A program made the position numbers and the translations under genes. Positions 13,734-21,612 of a DNA stretch of 29,865 bases are shown in pieces (the stretch's first letter is position 1; each line of letters starts with the position of its first letter). The stretch comes from RGIG2000 sp045612665 (GTDB lineage Bacteria > Bacillota > Clostridia > Oscillospirales > CAG-272): positions 1-29,865 of the forward strand of contig JAZKZO010000022.1 of the NCBI GenBank assembly GCA_045612665.1, given 5' to 3'. A model generated the notes under the pieces. That model did not search any database, was not told the DNA's origin, and saw only the letters and a list, made by a program, of their open reading frames with translations.

Positions 13734-14105
13734 TTATTTAACTTCAACCTTTGCACCAGCTTCTGTGAGCTGCTTAGCAACGTCGTCAGCTGTTTCCTTA
13801 GAAACTGCTTCCTTGATAGCCTTAGGAGCGCTCTCAACGAGGTCCTTAGCTTCCTTAAGTCCGAGACCTGTGAGCTCACGAACAACCTTAATAACGTTGA
13901 GCTTGCTTGCGCCAGCCTCAACAAGGATAACGTCGAACTCTGTCTTTTCCTCAACAGGAGCTGCAGCTACTGCTGCGCCTGCAACTGCTACTGGAGCAGC
14001 GGATACGCCGAATTCTTCCTCAACTGCCTTTACAAGGTCAGCGAGCTCGAGAAGTGTAAGTGCTTTGATTTCATCAAGAATCTGTGTGATCTTTTCGTTT
14101 GCCAT
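13734..14105 (-). CDS. rplL: Large-subunit ribosomal protein L7/L12
   Basis: A 123-residue L7/L12 stalk protein, which recruits translation GTPases to the ribosome. The N-terminal dimerisation domain (MANEKITQILDEIKALTLLELADLVKAVEEEFGV), the Ala/Val-rich hinge (about residues 36-52) and the C-terminal factor-binding domain (EFDVILVEAG, KLNVIKVVRELTGLGLKEAKDLV) are all intact. The RBS GGAGG lies 10 bp before the ATG. It is 82 bp downstream of rplJ in the same operon, and the operon ends after it at the shared hairpin. In most bacteria rpoB follows; here the next gene is a convergent metallophosphoesterase. Confidence 0.98.
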   Translation of the reverse strand: MANEKITQILDEIKALTLLELADLVKAVEEEFGVSAAPVAVAGAAVAAAPVEEKTEFDVILVEAGASKLNVIKVVRELTGLGLKEAKDLVESAPKAIKEAVSKETADDVAKQLTEAGAKVEVK

Positions 14106-14187
14106 GATTAATAATCCTCCATAAAAGATAAATTTTCAAAATTAGTTCGTTTATTTCGCTTTAAAGTTGCGTAGGGAACACCCCTAA

Positions 14188-14700
14188 TTACTCAGCAGCA
14201 GCCTCGCCGCTCTTTTGGTCGATAACAGCCTGAATAGCACGAGCAAATCCAGAGATAGGACCTTGAATGCTTCCCAAGAATCTTGCGAGAAGAACTTCCT
14301 TAGAAGGAATTTCAGCAAGAGCCATTACAGCATTTGCATCTACAACGCCATTATCAATGAAGCCACCTTTAATTTCAAAGGTGCTAACCTTGTCTGCATA
14401 CTCCTTAGCAATCTTAGCTGGAGCAATAGGATCATCGTAGCTAATTGCGATAGCGCTCATACCGTTGAGCTTATCCTTCATAGCGCCGTATCCAACCTCG
14501 TCGCATGCACGGCCGATAAGAGTATTCTTAAGAACCATGTAGTCAACGCCAGCCTTACGGAATGCAGCACGCATCTTGGTATCGTTTTCAACTGTGATAC
14601 CTTGGTATTGAACGAGAACGCCTGACTGAGCCTTCTTCATCTTTTCAACGAGATCGGCAACAATGGCTTTCTTTTGTTCAAGAACTGAAATACTTGGCAT
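14188..14700 (-). CDS. rplJ: Large-subunit ribosomal protein L10
   Basis: A 170-residue L10, which carries L7/L12 dimers at the ribosomal stalk and represses its own operon. The N-terminus MPSISVLEQKKAIVADLVEKMKKAQSGVLVQYQGIT and the block FRKAGVDYMVLKNTLIGRA are characteristic. The ATG at 14700 is chosen because AGGAGG lies 6 bp upstream; the longer open frame to 14877 reads through the structured leader and is not coding. Length is normal. It is transcribed from a perfect consensus promoter through the L10 leader. rplK and rplA are not upstream in this window. Confidence 0.97.
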   Translation of the reverse strand: MPSISVLEQKKAIVADLVEKMKKAQSGVLVQYQGITVENDTKMRAAFRKAGVDYMVLKNTLIGRACDEVGYGAMKDKLNGMSAIAISYDDPIAPAKIAKEYADKVSTFEIKGGFIDNGVVDANAVMALAEIPSKEVLLARFLGSIQGPISGFARAIQAVIDQKSGEAAAE

Positions 14701-14859
14701 AAAACAACCTCCTGTATTAATTTCCCTTAACAGCAAAAAGAAAAATCTTTTCCCGAAATCGCAAAAATGCACACCGAAAAAAGATTTAAATTCGTATTTA
14801 AATTCTTCCTCGGCAGGGAGCATAATGCAATTACTGAGACCTGCTGTCTTTGGATTAAC
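14701..14859 (-). ncRNA. Ribosomal protein L10 leader
   Basis: The 159-nt untranslated region of the rplJL transcript contains the L10-leader core on the minus strand at 14806-14853: AAGACAGCAGG, then an internal hairpin, then CCCTGCCGAGG. In Firmicutes this RNA is bound by L10 (with L7/L12) to repress translation of the operon. The AT-rich remainder before the RBS contains paired AAATCTTTTT / AAAAGATTT segments. Confidence 0.9.
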
Positions 14860-14865
14860 GACAAG

Positions 14866-14894
14866 ATTATAACACAAGGTTATATCTTTGTCAA
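14866..14894 (-). promoter_or_regulatory. Perfect consensus promoter for rplJL
   Basis: On the minus strand: TTGACA (14889-14894), a 17-bp spacer, TATAAT (14866-14871) preceded by TGT. This is the strongest promoter in the window. It starts just 14 bp after the dnaI stop codon, so rplJL has independent transcription even if the upstream operon reads through. Confidence 0.92.
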
Positions 14895-14907
14895 TACTTT
14901 TTTAAAA

Positions 14908-15876
14908 TTATTTTGAAATTTTTTGACGTCTAATATCCTTGCCGGCAAATTGCTTGATAATGAACTCACCAAACAAACGGCTTGTGATTCTGTCGTGATA
15001 GAGCTTTCTTATTTCGTCGCTTCGTAAATTCGTGCTTGCAATAATAGGTAAGCCCTTGTTAAGACGCGTATTTATAATATTATAAAGGCACGAAACGGAG
15101 AAGGACGTAACCATCTCTGTTCCAAGGTCATCAAGAATTAAAAGGTCGCATTCAAGATACTTTGTAGAAACAGGTGGCTCATCGGTAAATCTATCTCTGA
15201 AACGGTCGTTTTCGAAGTCGAAAAATACGTTTTGAGCAGTTTCGTATATTACGTCATATCCACGGTCAAGAAGTGATTTCGCAACGGCCGTGGAAAGATG
15301 AGTTTTTCCAAGACCCGTAGGACCGTAAAGCAAGAATGAGCGCTTATCGGTTTCAAAATTGCTTGCAAACGAAAGAAGCTCATCAAAGTTTTGCTTTATA
15401 ATGTGCTTGTCGTCGCCTGCATAGAAATCAAGAGAAAAGCTATCAAAGCTTTGCTTTTCAAGAAGCCTTGCAAGTCCCGAACGCTCGTAGGATTTGAGCC
15501 TTAGCGCTTCCTTGTAGCACTTGCAAAGAGTACCGTTTTCGGTATATCCTGTGTCCTCGCAAATAGGGCACTCGTGCTTTATAGCAGTATAATCACTTGG
15601 AAGACCGAGCGATAAAATAAGGTCCTCACGCCTTTTTTGAAGGGCGAGATTTTCGTTTTTAATTCTTTCGATTTCCTTTGCGCATCCGTCCTTGCCAAGC
15701 CTTATAGCGCCTGCAATTTGAGATGTCGTAGTGCGAAGGGCATCGTCAATGGCTCTTACCTCAGGGCAAAGAGAATAGACTCTGCTAAGTCTTGCACCGC
15801 GCTCTCTTTCGCTTACCTCGCGCTTTTTTTCAAAAAGCTCCTTAACATATGCGATTACCTCGCGTGAGTATGCCAT
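14908..15876 (-). CDS. dnaI: DnaI/DnaC-type helicase loader ATPase
   Basis: A 322-residue AAA+ ATPase that loads the replicative helicase. The N-terminal half is a coiled, charged region ending in a zinc-type motif (CPICEDTGY...LCKCY, near residue 108-128). The C-terminal half carries Walker A LLYGPTGLGKTHL (near residue 190), Walker B CDLLILDDLGTE and the arginine-containing DRITSRLFGE. The layout N-terminal zinc domain plus AAA+ domain fits Firmicutes DnaI rather than the shorter transposon IstB proteins. No recombinase is near, which also argues against IstB. Its ATG overlaps the dnaD stop (TAATG), indicating translational coupling. The pair would act together in primosome assembly. Confidence 0.92.
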   Translation of the reverse strand: MAYSREVIAYVKELFEKKREVSERERGARLSRVYSLCPEVRAIDDALRTTTSQIAGAIRLGKDGCAKEIERIKNENLALQKRREDLILSLGLPSDYTAIKHECPICEDTGYTENGTLCKCYKEALRLKSYERSGLARLLEKQSFDSFSLDFYAGDDKHIIKQNFDELLSFASNFETDKRSFLLYGPTGLGKTHLSTAVAKSLLDRGYDVIYETAQNVFFDFENDRFRDRFTDEPPVSTKYLECDLLILDDLGTEMVTSFSVSCLYNIINTRLNKGLPIIASTNLRSDEIRKLYHDRITSRLFGEFIIKQFAGKDIRRQKISK

Positions 15877-16790
15877 TACTGTCCCCCCTTCTTGTAAGAT
15901 CTTTGAAGCGCAGCCTCAAAGAAATCGTTAGTGTCAAAGGACGACTCGTGCGCTGTCTTTCCGTTTTCAAGCGCCTCGGCATCCTTTGCGGTTCTTATTC
16001 CGTTACATAGCCAATTTTCAACAATTTTCGCGCAATAGGCAAGAGAAGGCTTGCCTGTTTTGTCGATTGTTAAATTATAGGCTAATCTTATAAATTCAAT
16101 GTCAAGATTTTGTGAAATCCACTTGTCAACCTTTTCCTTTTCGGTCTTAGATAGCTCTCGCCTTCCAATTCCGAAAAGCTCTCTTATCTTGTATTCAAGA
16201 GTGGATTTATCCTTTCGGTCGGCAAAATGCGCCTCAAGGGCTGTGTATGTGTCAATTCCCTCGTCATAGAGGTTTTGTGCGGTTTTCTTTATGTAAGCCC
16301 AATTTGCCTTGTCAAGGTCCTTGCAGTGCGCTAGGAGAAGCAAAATGAACTGATCACCAAAATGGTAAAAATCTCTTAGAAAAATTATGTGATTATGGTC
16401 GCTTGTGTTAAAATCCTTGCCGAGAATGGCTTGACAGGCGATAAACAGAGAACGAATATCCTCGTTTTTCTCAATAAATTTCGCAATTTGCGCGCCTGTG
16501 TACGTGGGAATAGAATTAGAAGAGGAAATCATTTTACTCTCGTCCATTCCCTCAATTTCGATTACGCCCTTTTCAGCCCAAAACTTGAGTGCCCTTTGTA
16601 TTCTTTCAATTCCGATTCCGAGCTTTTCCGAGAACACGGAAATATACTTGTCAAAGTCGGAAAGCACCTCAATGTCCGAGAAGAGAGAAATAATTACAGC
16701 AAGCTCCTCTCTTGAAGCCTCGGGAGCAAATTCGGCCACACCTGAGGGCAAATTGATTATTTTTCCCGAATATTTTACATTTATTTTCAT
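15876..16790 (-). CDS. dnaD: DnaD-like primosome protein with two DnaD domains
   Basis: A 304-residue protein of the DnaD/DnaB (Firmicutes) family for replication initiation and restart. The first 90 residues look like a winged-helix domain (LAVIISLFSDIEVL, IERIQRALKFWAEKGVIEIEG). Two DnaD-type domains follow: DFYHFGDQFILLLLAHCKD with WAYIKKTAQNLYDEGI, and then IEFIRLAYNLTIDKTGKPSLAYCAKIVENWLCNGI with the family's Y-x-x-x-I-x-x-x-W-x-x-x-G-I motif. The ATG at 16790 is preferred to the in-frame TTG at 16796 because GGGGGA is then 9 bp away. It overlaps dnaI by one base. The neighbours make the replication role convincing. Confidence 0.9.
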   Translation of the reverse strand: MKINVKYSGKIINLPSGVAEFAPEASREELAVIISLFSDIEVLSDFDKYISVFSEKLGIGIERIQRALKFWAEKGVIEIEGMDESKMISSSNSIPTYTGAQIAKFIEKNEDIRSLFIACQAILGKDFNTSDHNHIIFLRDFYHFGDQFILLLLAHCKDLDKANWAYIKKTAQNLYDEGIDTYTALEAHFADRKDKSTLEYKIRELFGIGRRELSKTEKEKVDKWISQNLDIEFIRLAYNLTIDKTGKPSLAYCAKIVENWLCNGIRTAKDAEALENGKTAHESSFDTNDFFEAALQRSYKKGGQ

Positions 16791-16829
16791 ATTCAATTTT
16801 CCCCCAATCGTTAGAATTTTGCTTAGAAA

Positions 16830-17828
16830 TTAGCTTGGATATGCGTTTAGTGCCTCGTCGCCACGCACTCCGTCAAGGAATTCGTAGTAGCCCTGTGAGG
16901 CAATCATAGCGGCGTTATCTCCGCAAAGGTTAAGTGATGGCGCATAGAAGGTAGCACCGAATTTTTTACATTCGGCTTCAACTCCTGCACGAAGGTGTGA
17001 GTTTGCGCTTACACCACCGGCAAGCACAACCTTGTCATAGCCTGTTTTGGCGAGTGCTGTGCCGATTTTTGAACATATTGCGTCAACGATTGTCTTTGTA
17101 ACTGACGATGCAATATTTTCTCTTTCAAGGGTCAAGCCCTTTTGATTTTGTGTGTTTATGTAGTTGATAACGGCAGTTTTAAGACCGCTAAATGACAAAT
17201 TCAAGGTGTCGTTGATTGACGGAGAAGGGAACTTGATTGCGTTTTTATCGCCTTCTCTTGCGAGCAAATCCATTGCGTATCCACCGGGATATGGAAGACC
17301 CATAACTCTGCCGATTTTGTCAAAGCATTCACCTGCGGCATCGTCGAGCGTTGAGCCGATTTCCTCAAGAGATGTGTATGATTTTACATCAAAAAACGAG
17401 GTATGCCCACCCGAAACAACGAGCGCCAAAAAAGGTGGCTTAAGCTCTTGATGTGTAAGATAATTTCCTGCGATATGTCCCTTTATGTGGTCAACGGGCA
17501 CGAGCGAAATGTTATTTGCAAAAGCAAGTGATTTTGCAAAGTTAACGGCAACCAAAAGCGCACCGATAAGTCCGGGGCCGTTAGTTACTGCAATCGCATC
17601 GATTTCGCTAAGAGTTACGCCTGCCGTGTCAAGTGCCTCGTATGTGATTTTCGAAATTGCCTCAATGTGCGCACGGCTTGCAATCTCGGGCACTACTCCA
17701 CCGTAAAGGGCGTGAGTGTCCACCTGTGATGCGATAATATTCGATTTTATAATTCTGCCCTTATCGCTCATTTCACAAACGGAGCAGGCAGTTTCGTCGC
17801 AGGACGACTCGAATGCCAATATATACAT
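16830..17828 (-). CDS. tsaD: tRNA N6-threonylcarbamoyladenosine synthase TsaD
   Basis: A 332-residue TsaD, the catalytic subunit that transfers the threonylcarbamoyl group to A37 of ANN-decoding tRNAs (t6A). It opens with ILAFESSCDETACSV, followed by LYGGVVPEIASRAHIE, VTNGPGLIGALLVAVNFAKSLA, DHIKGHIAGNYL (the metal-binding HIxGH-type motif), VVSGGHTSFF, and ends with VLAGGVSANSHLR and NLCGDNAAMIA. Length is normal. RimI follows in the direction upstream with 9 bp between; in many Firmicutes tsaE-tsaB-rimI-tsaD form one cluster. TsaB and TsaE are not in this window. Confidence 0.97.
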   Translation of the reverse strand: MYILAFESSCDETACSVCEMSDKGRIIKSNIIASQVDTHALYGGVVPEIASRAHIEAISKITYEALDTAGVTLSEIDAIAVTNGPGLIGALLVAVNFAKSLAFANNISLVPVDHIKGHIAGNYLTHQELKPPFLALVVSGGHTSFFDVKSYTSLEEIGSTLDDAAGECFDKIGRVMGLPYPGGYAMDLLAREGDKNAIKFPSPSINDTLNLSFSGLKTAVINYINTQNQKGLTLERENIASSVTKTIVDAICSKIGTALAKTGYDKVVLAGGVSANSHLRAGVEAECKKFGATFYAPSLNLCGDNAAMIASQGYYEFLDGVRGDEALNAYPS

Positions 17829-17837
17829 AGCTACTCC

Positions 17838-18281
17838 TTAAAAAATTTTGTCCATTAAAATTGCATTTTCGCTCGGATTTGAATAGAAGTTAGGTCTTTC
17901 TCCAACGGCTACAAATCCGTATTTTTCATAAAGAGCGCGTGCAACGCTATTCGATTTGCGAAGCTCAAGCGTTACCCTTGCACAGCCCTCTACCTTACAA
18001 AGCTTGATTATAGCATCTAAAATCAGTGCGCCCAAGCCCTTTGAACGGTATGAGCCAAGCACTGCGATATTTGAAATTTGCCCCTCGTCAAGAATTAAAT
18101 AAACACCGCCGTAGCCTACAATCTTGCCATCGTATTCGGCAACGAAAAGATGCCACGGAGCGTGCGAAATCACACCTGCAATAGCATTTCTTGACCAAGG
18201 AGTAGAGAAGCACTCCTCTTCGATAAACGCAATGTGGTCAACGTCGGTTGACACAGCCTTGCGTATAGTGATTTTAGCCAT
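17838..18281 (-). CDS. rimI: Ribosomal protein S18 alanine N-acetyltransferase RimI-like
   Basis: A 147-residue GNAT acetyltransferase. Marks are EEECFSTPWSRNAI near the N-terminus, YLILDEGQISNIAVLGSYRSKGLGALIL (acetyl-CoA loop) and LELRKSNSVARALYEKYGFVAVGERPNFY, which together are the RimI signature. RimI acetylates the N-terminal Ala of S18 in Enterobacteria; Firmicutes targets are less clear. It lies 1 bp after the dCMP deaminase gene and 9 bp before tsaD, within the same operon, and the RimI/TsaD pairing is widely conserved. Confidence 0.93.
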   Translation of the reverse strand: MAKITIRKAVSTDVDHIAFIEEECFSTPWSRNAIAGVISHAPWHLFVAEYDGKIVGYGGVYLILDEGQISNIAVLGSYRSKGLGALILDAIIKLCKVEGCARVTLELRKSNSVARALYEKYGFVAVGERPNFYSNPSENAILMDKIF

Positions 18282-18282
18282 A

Positions 18283-18771
18283 TCAGTATCCGAAAACTCC
18301 CGAAAGGCTATCGTCGTTTACAATCCAATCGTTTACGTCGATTTCGGTGTATTCGAATCTATTATTACGGATAATAACTCTGGAAATTCCCGCGTTTATA
18401 ACCTGACGCTTGCACATCATACAGCAGTTCATTCCGCCGATAACCTCACCGCTTATAGGATCGGTACAGCAAAGATAAATTGTCGCGCCAAGCATTTGCT
18501 CGCGTGATGCTGCGATAATAGCGTTTGCCTCTGCGTGAATGCTTCTGCAAAGCTCGTATCTTTCTCCTCTTGGAATTCCGAGGTCCTCTCTTGTACAAGA
18601 GCCGATATCGCAACAGTTTTTACGGCCTCTTGGAGCACCGTTATAGCCTGTTGAAACGATAGTGTCATTTTTTACGATAATAGCACCGAAGCGTCTTCTA
18701 AGACATGTGCTTCTTTGTGATACGGTTTGCGCGATGTCGAGATAGTAGTTATGCTTGGAAACTCTTTCCAT
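18283..18771 (-). CDS. Deoxycytidylate (dCMP) deaminase
   Basis: A 162-residue zinc-dependent deaminase converting dCMP to dUMP for dTMP synthesis. The zinc and catalytic motif is RSIHAEANAII (His ligand and Glu proton shuttle), and the second zinc motif is GGMNCCMMCKRQVINAG (two Cys ligands). The N-terminal SQRSTCLRRRFGAIIVKNDTIVSTGYNGAPRG and the NCCDIG...CTREDLGIPRGERYELC insertion are typical of dCMP deaminase and of ComEB of competence loci. No other competence gene is adjacent. It is 14 bp after topB and 1 bp before rimI. Confidence 0.94.
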   Translation of the reverse strand: MERVSKHNYYLDIAQTVSQRSTCLRRRFGAIIVKNDTIVSTGYNGAPRGRKNCCDIGSCTREDLGIPRGERYELCRSIHAEANAIIAASREQMLGATIYLCCTDPISGEVIGGMNCCMMCKRQVINAGISRVIIRNNRFEYTEIDVNDWIVNDDSLSGVFGY

Positions 18772-18785
18772 AGTTTTATCCTCTC

Positions 18786-20948
18786 TTACTTTTTAGTCTT
18801 TTTAGTTGGTTGCGCCGTAGTCCTTTTTGGTAGTGGATTTGGGAAATCAAATACTACCTTGCCTCCCTCGTCAAGTCGGAGCGAGGCGTCGAATTTGTTA
18901 CCGCTTTTGGAAACAAATCCCTCAATTTTACTTGTCTTGCCTGTTGCAAGAAGCATTTTTACGTTTGATACTGATATTGTGCGTGAGCAAATTGACTTGG
19001 AAATGGAGAATTTACATCCGTTTTCGCGGAAGCCCGAGCATCCGTAGCCGAATTTGGTTCTTACAACGTTTGCACCGCAAAGTGGGCAAAGTCCGACAAT
19101 GTCGCCGAAAAATCCGATATTTGTGTCCTGCTCAACGGACTTATCCTTTGAAAGATTAAATACATTGCTTATCTCGTTTTGAGCAAGCTCAACGCTATCC
19201 TCAATTGTGCATTCTCCACGGAAAACACGCTTGAGCGCCTGACCTAGCTCCGAGGTTTTGTATTTATCCATTATAATGCCAAGCTGTGAGAGCGACTCGA
19301 TAAGATACTCTCCGTCAGGCAAAATGTAATATGAGTCCTTTTTAAGCGAAATATAAGCACTCTTGCACGCGTTTTCAATAATTCCCGTTCTTGTAGCCTC
19401 AGTTCCAAGCTCAAGTCCCTCGAAGATGGCGCGATATTCATCATCGTCGCTCTCGTCAGCGTTTGCCTTGTCTTCCTTGAACGGATTTTTAAGATAGTTG
19501 TTAAGCGTTTCAATGGTATAGTGCTTCGGCGGAGTAGTTTCCTTTTCCTGTGGGGCGAACTTAATAACAACCTCGTCGCCCTTTTCAAGCCTTGGAAGAA
19601 TTTTGTCCTTTTGAGTATACTCGTCAAACTTAGTCCAGCCGGGCTCGATTATAACAGTTCCCGAGAGAGTAAACTCCTCAAGCTCTCCTACCTTTATCTT
19701 GATTTCACTTTTTTCAATGATACACTCTTGCTCGCAGAAAACGGCTACAAATCTTCTCAAAATTGCAGTATAAACCGCCTTTTCACGCTCGGAAAGCGAT
19801 TTTGGATCAGGGATTTTGTAGGTCGGGGTAAGAGCAGAGTGCGACTCGATTTTAGCATCGTCAAATATAGTCTTTGAAAATCTGAACGCAACGGGATAAC
19901 CGAGCTTTTTAACGTTTTCAATAATCGATTTTACCTTGCCCTGCTCAGCTGTAGCAAGATATTCGGAGTTCGTACGGGGATAGGTAACGTATCCGTCCTC
20001 GTAAAGCTTTTGCACGGTCGATAGAGTATCGTCCATTGAAAGCTTGTATTTTTTACCGAGATAGCTTTGAAGCTTTGAAAGTGAGAATAGCTTTGGCGCG
20101 CTAAGAGTAGTGCGCTTTTTCTTAACTGACGTTACAATAGCCTTCTCGGCATTATATTTTGCACATTCGGCGATAGCCTTGTCAAGCTCGTCCTTTGTGA
20201 ATCTTTTCTTTGAGGTTAAATCAACGAATTCGTCATTTGTTTTTTCGTGAGAGGTCAGAACATAATATTTCTCGGAAACAAAGTTTTTAATTTCCTTATC
20301 TCTATCGTAAATAGCCTTTACAATAGGCACAATAACTCGTCCTACACGAAGAAGCTTACCTGTTTTAAGTGTGGCAAAGCGAGTTAGGTTAACGCCGTAT
20401 AGCCAGTCTATATAGGTTCTTGCAAAGCCCTCGTTAGCAAGAGAATTGTACTCACGCTCATCCTTCATCTCGCCAAGCGCGCTTTGAATTGTTTGCGGAG
20501 TTTGGTCGGGAAGCCATAGACGCACGAATTTCTTTTTGCCGTCGGCTATTGCGTGAGATACGCAAAGACGAACGATAATTTCACCCTCACGGTCAGCGTC
20601 GCCTGCGTTTACTATCGTGTCAATGTCGGCACGGTTGCAAAGACGCTTTATTGTGTCAAACTGCTTTTTTACACCGAAATCAACCTTTTTGTCTGCACCT
20701 CTTTTGAGGTTGAACTTGAATTCCTTCGGGAAGCAGGGAAGATTATCCATTGACCATTTTGGATTTTCGCTTGGCGAATAGTCCTCAATGTCAGCAAGAG
20801 AGAACAAATGTCCGAACACCCATGTAACAACGAAGCTTCCGCCCTCAAAATATCCGTCGCGCTTTTTCATTTCGTTATTTTGAACCTTCGCAATACCTGC
20901 AAGAATGTTTTTTGCAAGCGATGGCTTTTCGGCAATTATAAGATACAT
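18786..20948 (-). CDS. topB: DNA topoisomerase III (type IA)
   Basis: A 720-residue type IA topoisomerase, which passes single strands and decatenates replication intermediates. The TOPRIM domain begins MYLIIAEKPSLAKNI and contains VNAGDADREGEIIVRLC (DxDxE metal site). The catalytic block is DGYVTYPRTNSEYLATAE, with Tyr of YPRT as the nucleophile. ELGTEATRTGIIE is the typical downstream motif. The C-terminus has one zinc motif (CPLCGANVVRTKFGYGCSGF...GCKF) and a basic tail (KRTTAQPTKKTKK). The GGGGG-containing RBS precedes the ATG at 20948, and an extended -10 promoter lies upstream. The type III assignment over TopA rests on N-terminal form and C-terminal brevity. The gene leads an operon of replication and tRNA-modification genes. 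Chromosomal topB is common in Clostridia, so no mobile element need be invoked. Confidence 0.93.
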   Translation of the reverse strand: MYLIIAEKPSLAKNILAGIAKVQNNEMKKRDGYFEGGSFVVTWVFGHLFSLADIEDYSPSENPKWSMDNLPCFPKEFKFNLKRGADKKVDFGVKKQFDTIKRLCNRADIDTIVNAGDADREGEIIVRLCVSHAIADGKKKFVRLWLPDQTPQTIQSALGEMKDEREYNSLANEGFARTYIDWLYGVNLTRFATLKTGKLLRVGRVIVPIVKAIYDRDKEIKNFVSEKYYVLTSHEKTNDEFVDLTSKKRFTKDELDKAIAECAKYNAEKAIVTSVKKKRTTLSAPKLFSLSKLQSYLGKKYKLSMDDTLSTVQKLYEDGYVTYPRTNSEYLATAEQGKVKSIIENVKKLGYPVAFRFSKTIFDDAKIESHSALTPTYKIPDPKSLSEREKAVYTAILRRFVAVFCEQECIIEKSEIKIKVGELEEFTLSGTVIIEPGWTKFDEYTQKDKILPRLEKGDEVVIKFAPQEKETTPPKHYTIETLNNYLKNPFKEDKANADESDDDEYRAIFEGLELGTEATRTGIIENACKSAYISLKKDSYYILPDGEYLIESLSQLGIIMDKYKTSELGQALKRVFRGECTIEDSVELAQNEISNVFNLSKDKSVEQDTNIGFFGDIVGLCPLCGANVVRTKFGYGCSGFRENGCKFSISKSICSRTISVSNVKMLLATGKTSKIEGFVSKSGNKFDASLRLDEGGKVVFDFPNPLPKRTTAQPTKKTKK

Positions 20949-20987
20949 ACGGTGTCCCCCTTCCTCGAAATTTTTAGAGTGAATTCT

Positions 20988-21016
20988 ATTCTAGCACATA
21001 AACGGACTTAAATCAA
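20988..21016 (-). promoter_or_regulatory. Promoter for the topB operon
   Basis: On the minus strand: TTGATT (21011-21016), a 17-bp spacer, TAGAAT (20988-20993) preceded by TGC (extended -10). Likely drives topB through dnaI, since gaps within that run are 1-40 bp. Confidence 0.8.
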
Positions 21017-21033
21017 GTCTTTTTTTGCGCGTA

Positions 21034-21231
21034 TTATTTACCTGCCTTTTTTCTTGAGCCGTCAGGATACTCAATATAAGTATTGTCAAGCGTTGCACGG
21101 AGTGATGCGCGATATTCGGAAATATACTCCTGACGAAGTAGTCCTTGCTCGATTTTCTCGGCATCGGTAAGAGTGCCCTCGCGTTGCTTTCTTGCAAGCT
21201 CGTTTATACGCTCTATTTTTTTCTTATCCAT
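21034..21231 (-). CDS. UPF0291/DUF896 (YnzC-like) small protein
   Basis: A 65-residue protein matching the UPF0291/DUF896 family of Firmicutes: MDKKKIERINELARKQREGTLTDAEKIEQGLLRQEYISEYRASLRATLDN. In Bacillus one member (YneA-operon YnzC) is SOS-associated but its function is unknown. The fold is a helical hairpin from residues 3 to 46, with an unstructured basic tail (SRKKAGK). Length is normal. AGAGG lies 10 bp before the ATG at 21231. It is separated from topB by a clear topB promoter, so it is a gene with at least partly separate expression; its own promoter is not obvious. Confidence 0.9.
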   Translation of the reverse strand: MDKKKIERINELARKQREGTLTDAEKIEQGLLRQEYISEYRASLRATLDNTYIEYPDGSRKKAGK

Positions 21232-21232
21232 A

Positions 21233-21261
21233 TTGAAATTGCCTCTTTGATATGTTAAAAT
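21233..21261 (+). promoter_or_regulatory. Promoter for the small zinc-motif lipoprotein gene
   Basis: TTGAAA (21233-21238), a 17-bp spacer, and TAAAAT (21256-21261) preceded by TGT. The -35 begins 2 bp from the divergent DUF896 start codon. Confidence 0.75.
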
Positions 21262-21294
21262 TGTGTTATAAAATGTCGAAACGGAGGTGTAGCT

Positions 21295-21597
21295 GTGAAA
21301 AAATTGCTGATTTTTATCCTCGTTCTTTGCCTTGCTTTTGTCGCGTGCGACAATTCTCCAGTAATCGAAAACGAAAGCTCAAGCGAGGTTGAATTGTCAA
21401 GTGATACCGAGTCGCCTGGCGAGCAGTCGGGATATGAATACATACTAAATACAAGCACACTCAAATACCACGCTCAGTTTTGTCCGGTAATCCCTACGAT
21501 AAGCGAGAAAAACAAAGCTACAACCACGAATATTGCATTTTATATCGAAAGGGGATACGCCCCCTGTGAAAGATGTATTTTAAGAGAAGCCGACTAG
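21295..21597 (+). CDS. Small lipoprotein with Ada-like Cys/His metal-binding motif
   Basis: A 100-residue secreted lipoprotein. The signal peptide MKKLLIFILVLCLAFVAC ends in a lipobox (FVAC, C18). A short Ser/Glu linker follows. The last 55 residues (YILNTSTLKYHAQFCPVI...EKNKA...RGYAPCERCI) match the small domain found at the C-terminus of ComEC-like and nuclease-like proteins (NTxxxKFHxxxC...GYxPCxxC), which has one His and three Cys in a zinc-ribbon-like layout related to the Ada metal-binding domain. The start is GTG at 21295, supported by GGAGGTG 8 bp upstream. The function of the free-standing domain on a lipid anchor is unknown. The terminator stem overlaps the final codons. Confidence 0.8.
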   Translation: MKKLLIFILVLCLAFVACDNSPVIENESSSEVELSSDTESPGEQSGYEYILNTSTLKYHAQFCPVIPTISEKNKATTTNIAFYIERGYAPCERCILREAD

Positions 21598-21609
21598 CTC
21601 GGCTTTTTT
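21587..21609 (+). terminator. Intrinsic terminator overlapping the lipoprotein stop codon
   Basis: Stem AAGCCGA (21587-21593) pairs with TCGGCTT (21599-21605), followed by a T-run. The left arm is within the last codons, and the stop codon (21595-21597) is in the loop. Confidence 0.8.
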
Positions 21610-21612
21610 ATT

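Noticed and set aside
14701..14877. N-terminal extension of L10 by 59 residues
   Set aside because: The extension covers the L10 leader structure and starts outside any ribosome binding site; the ATG at 14700 has AGGAGG.
14908..15876. IstB transposition helper
   Set aside because: The protein has the DnaI-type N-terminal zinc region, is coupled to a DnaD gene, and no IstA-like transposase is present.
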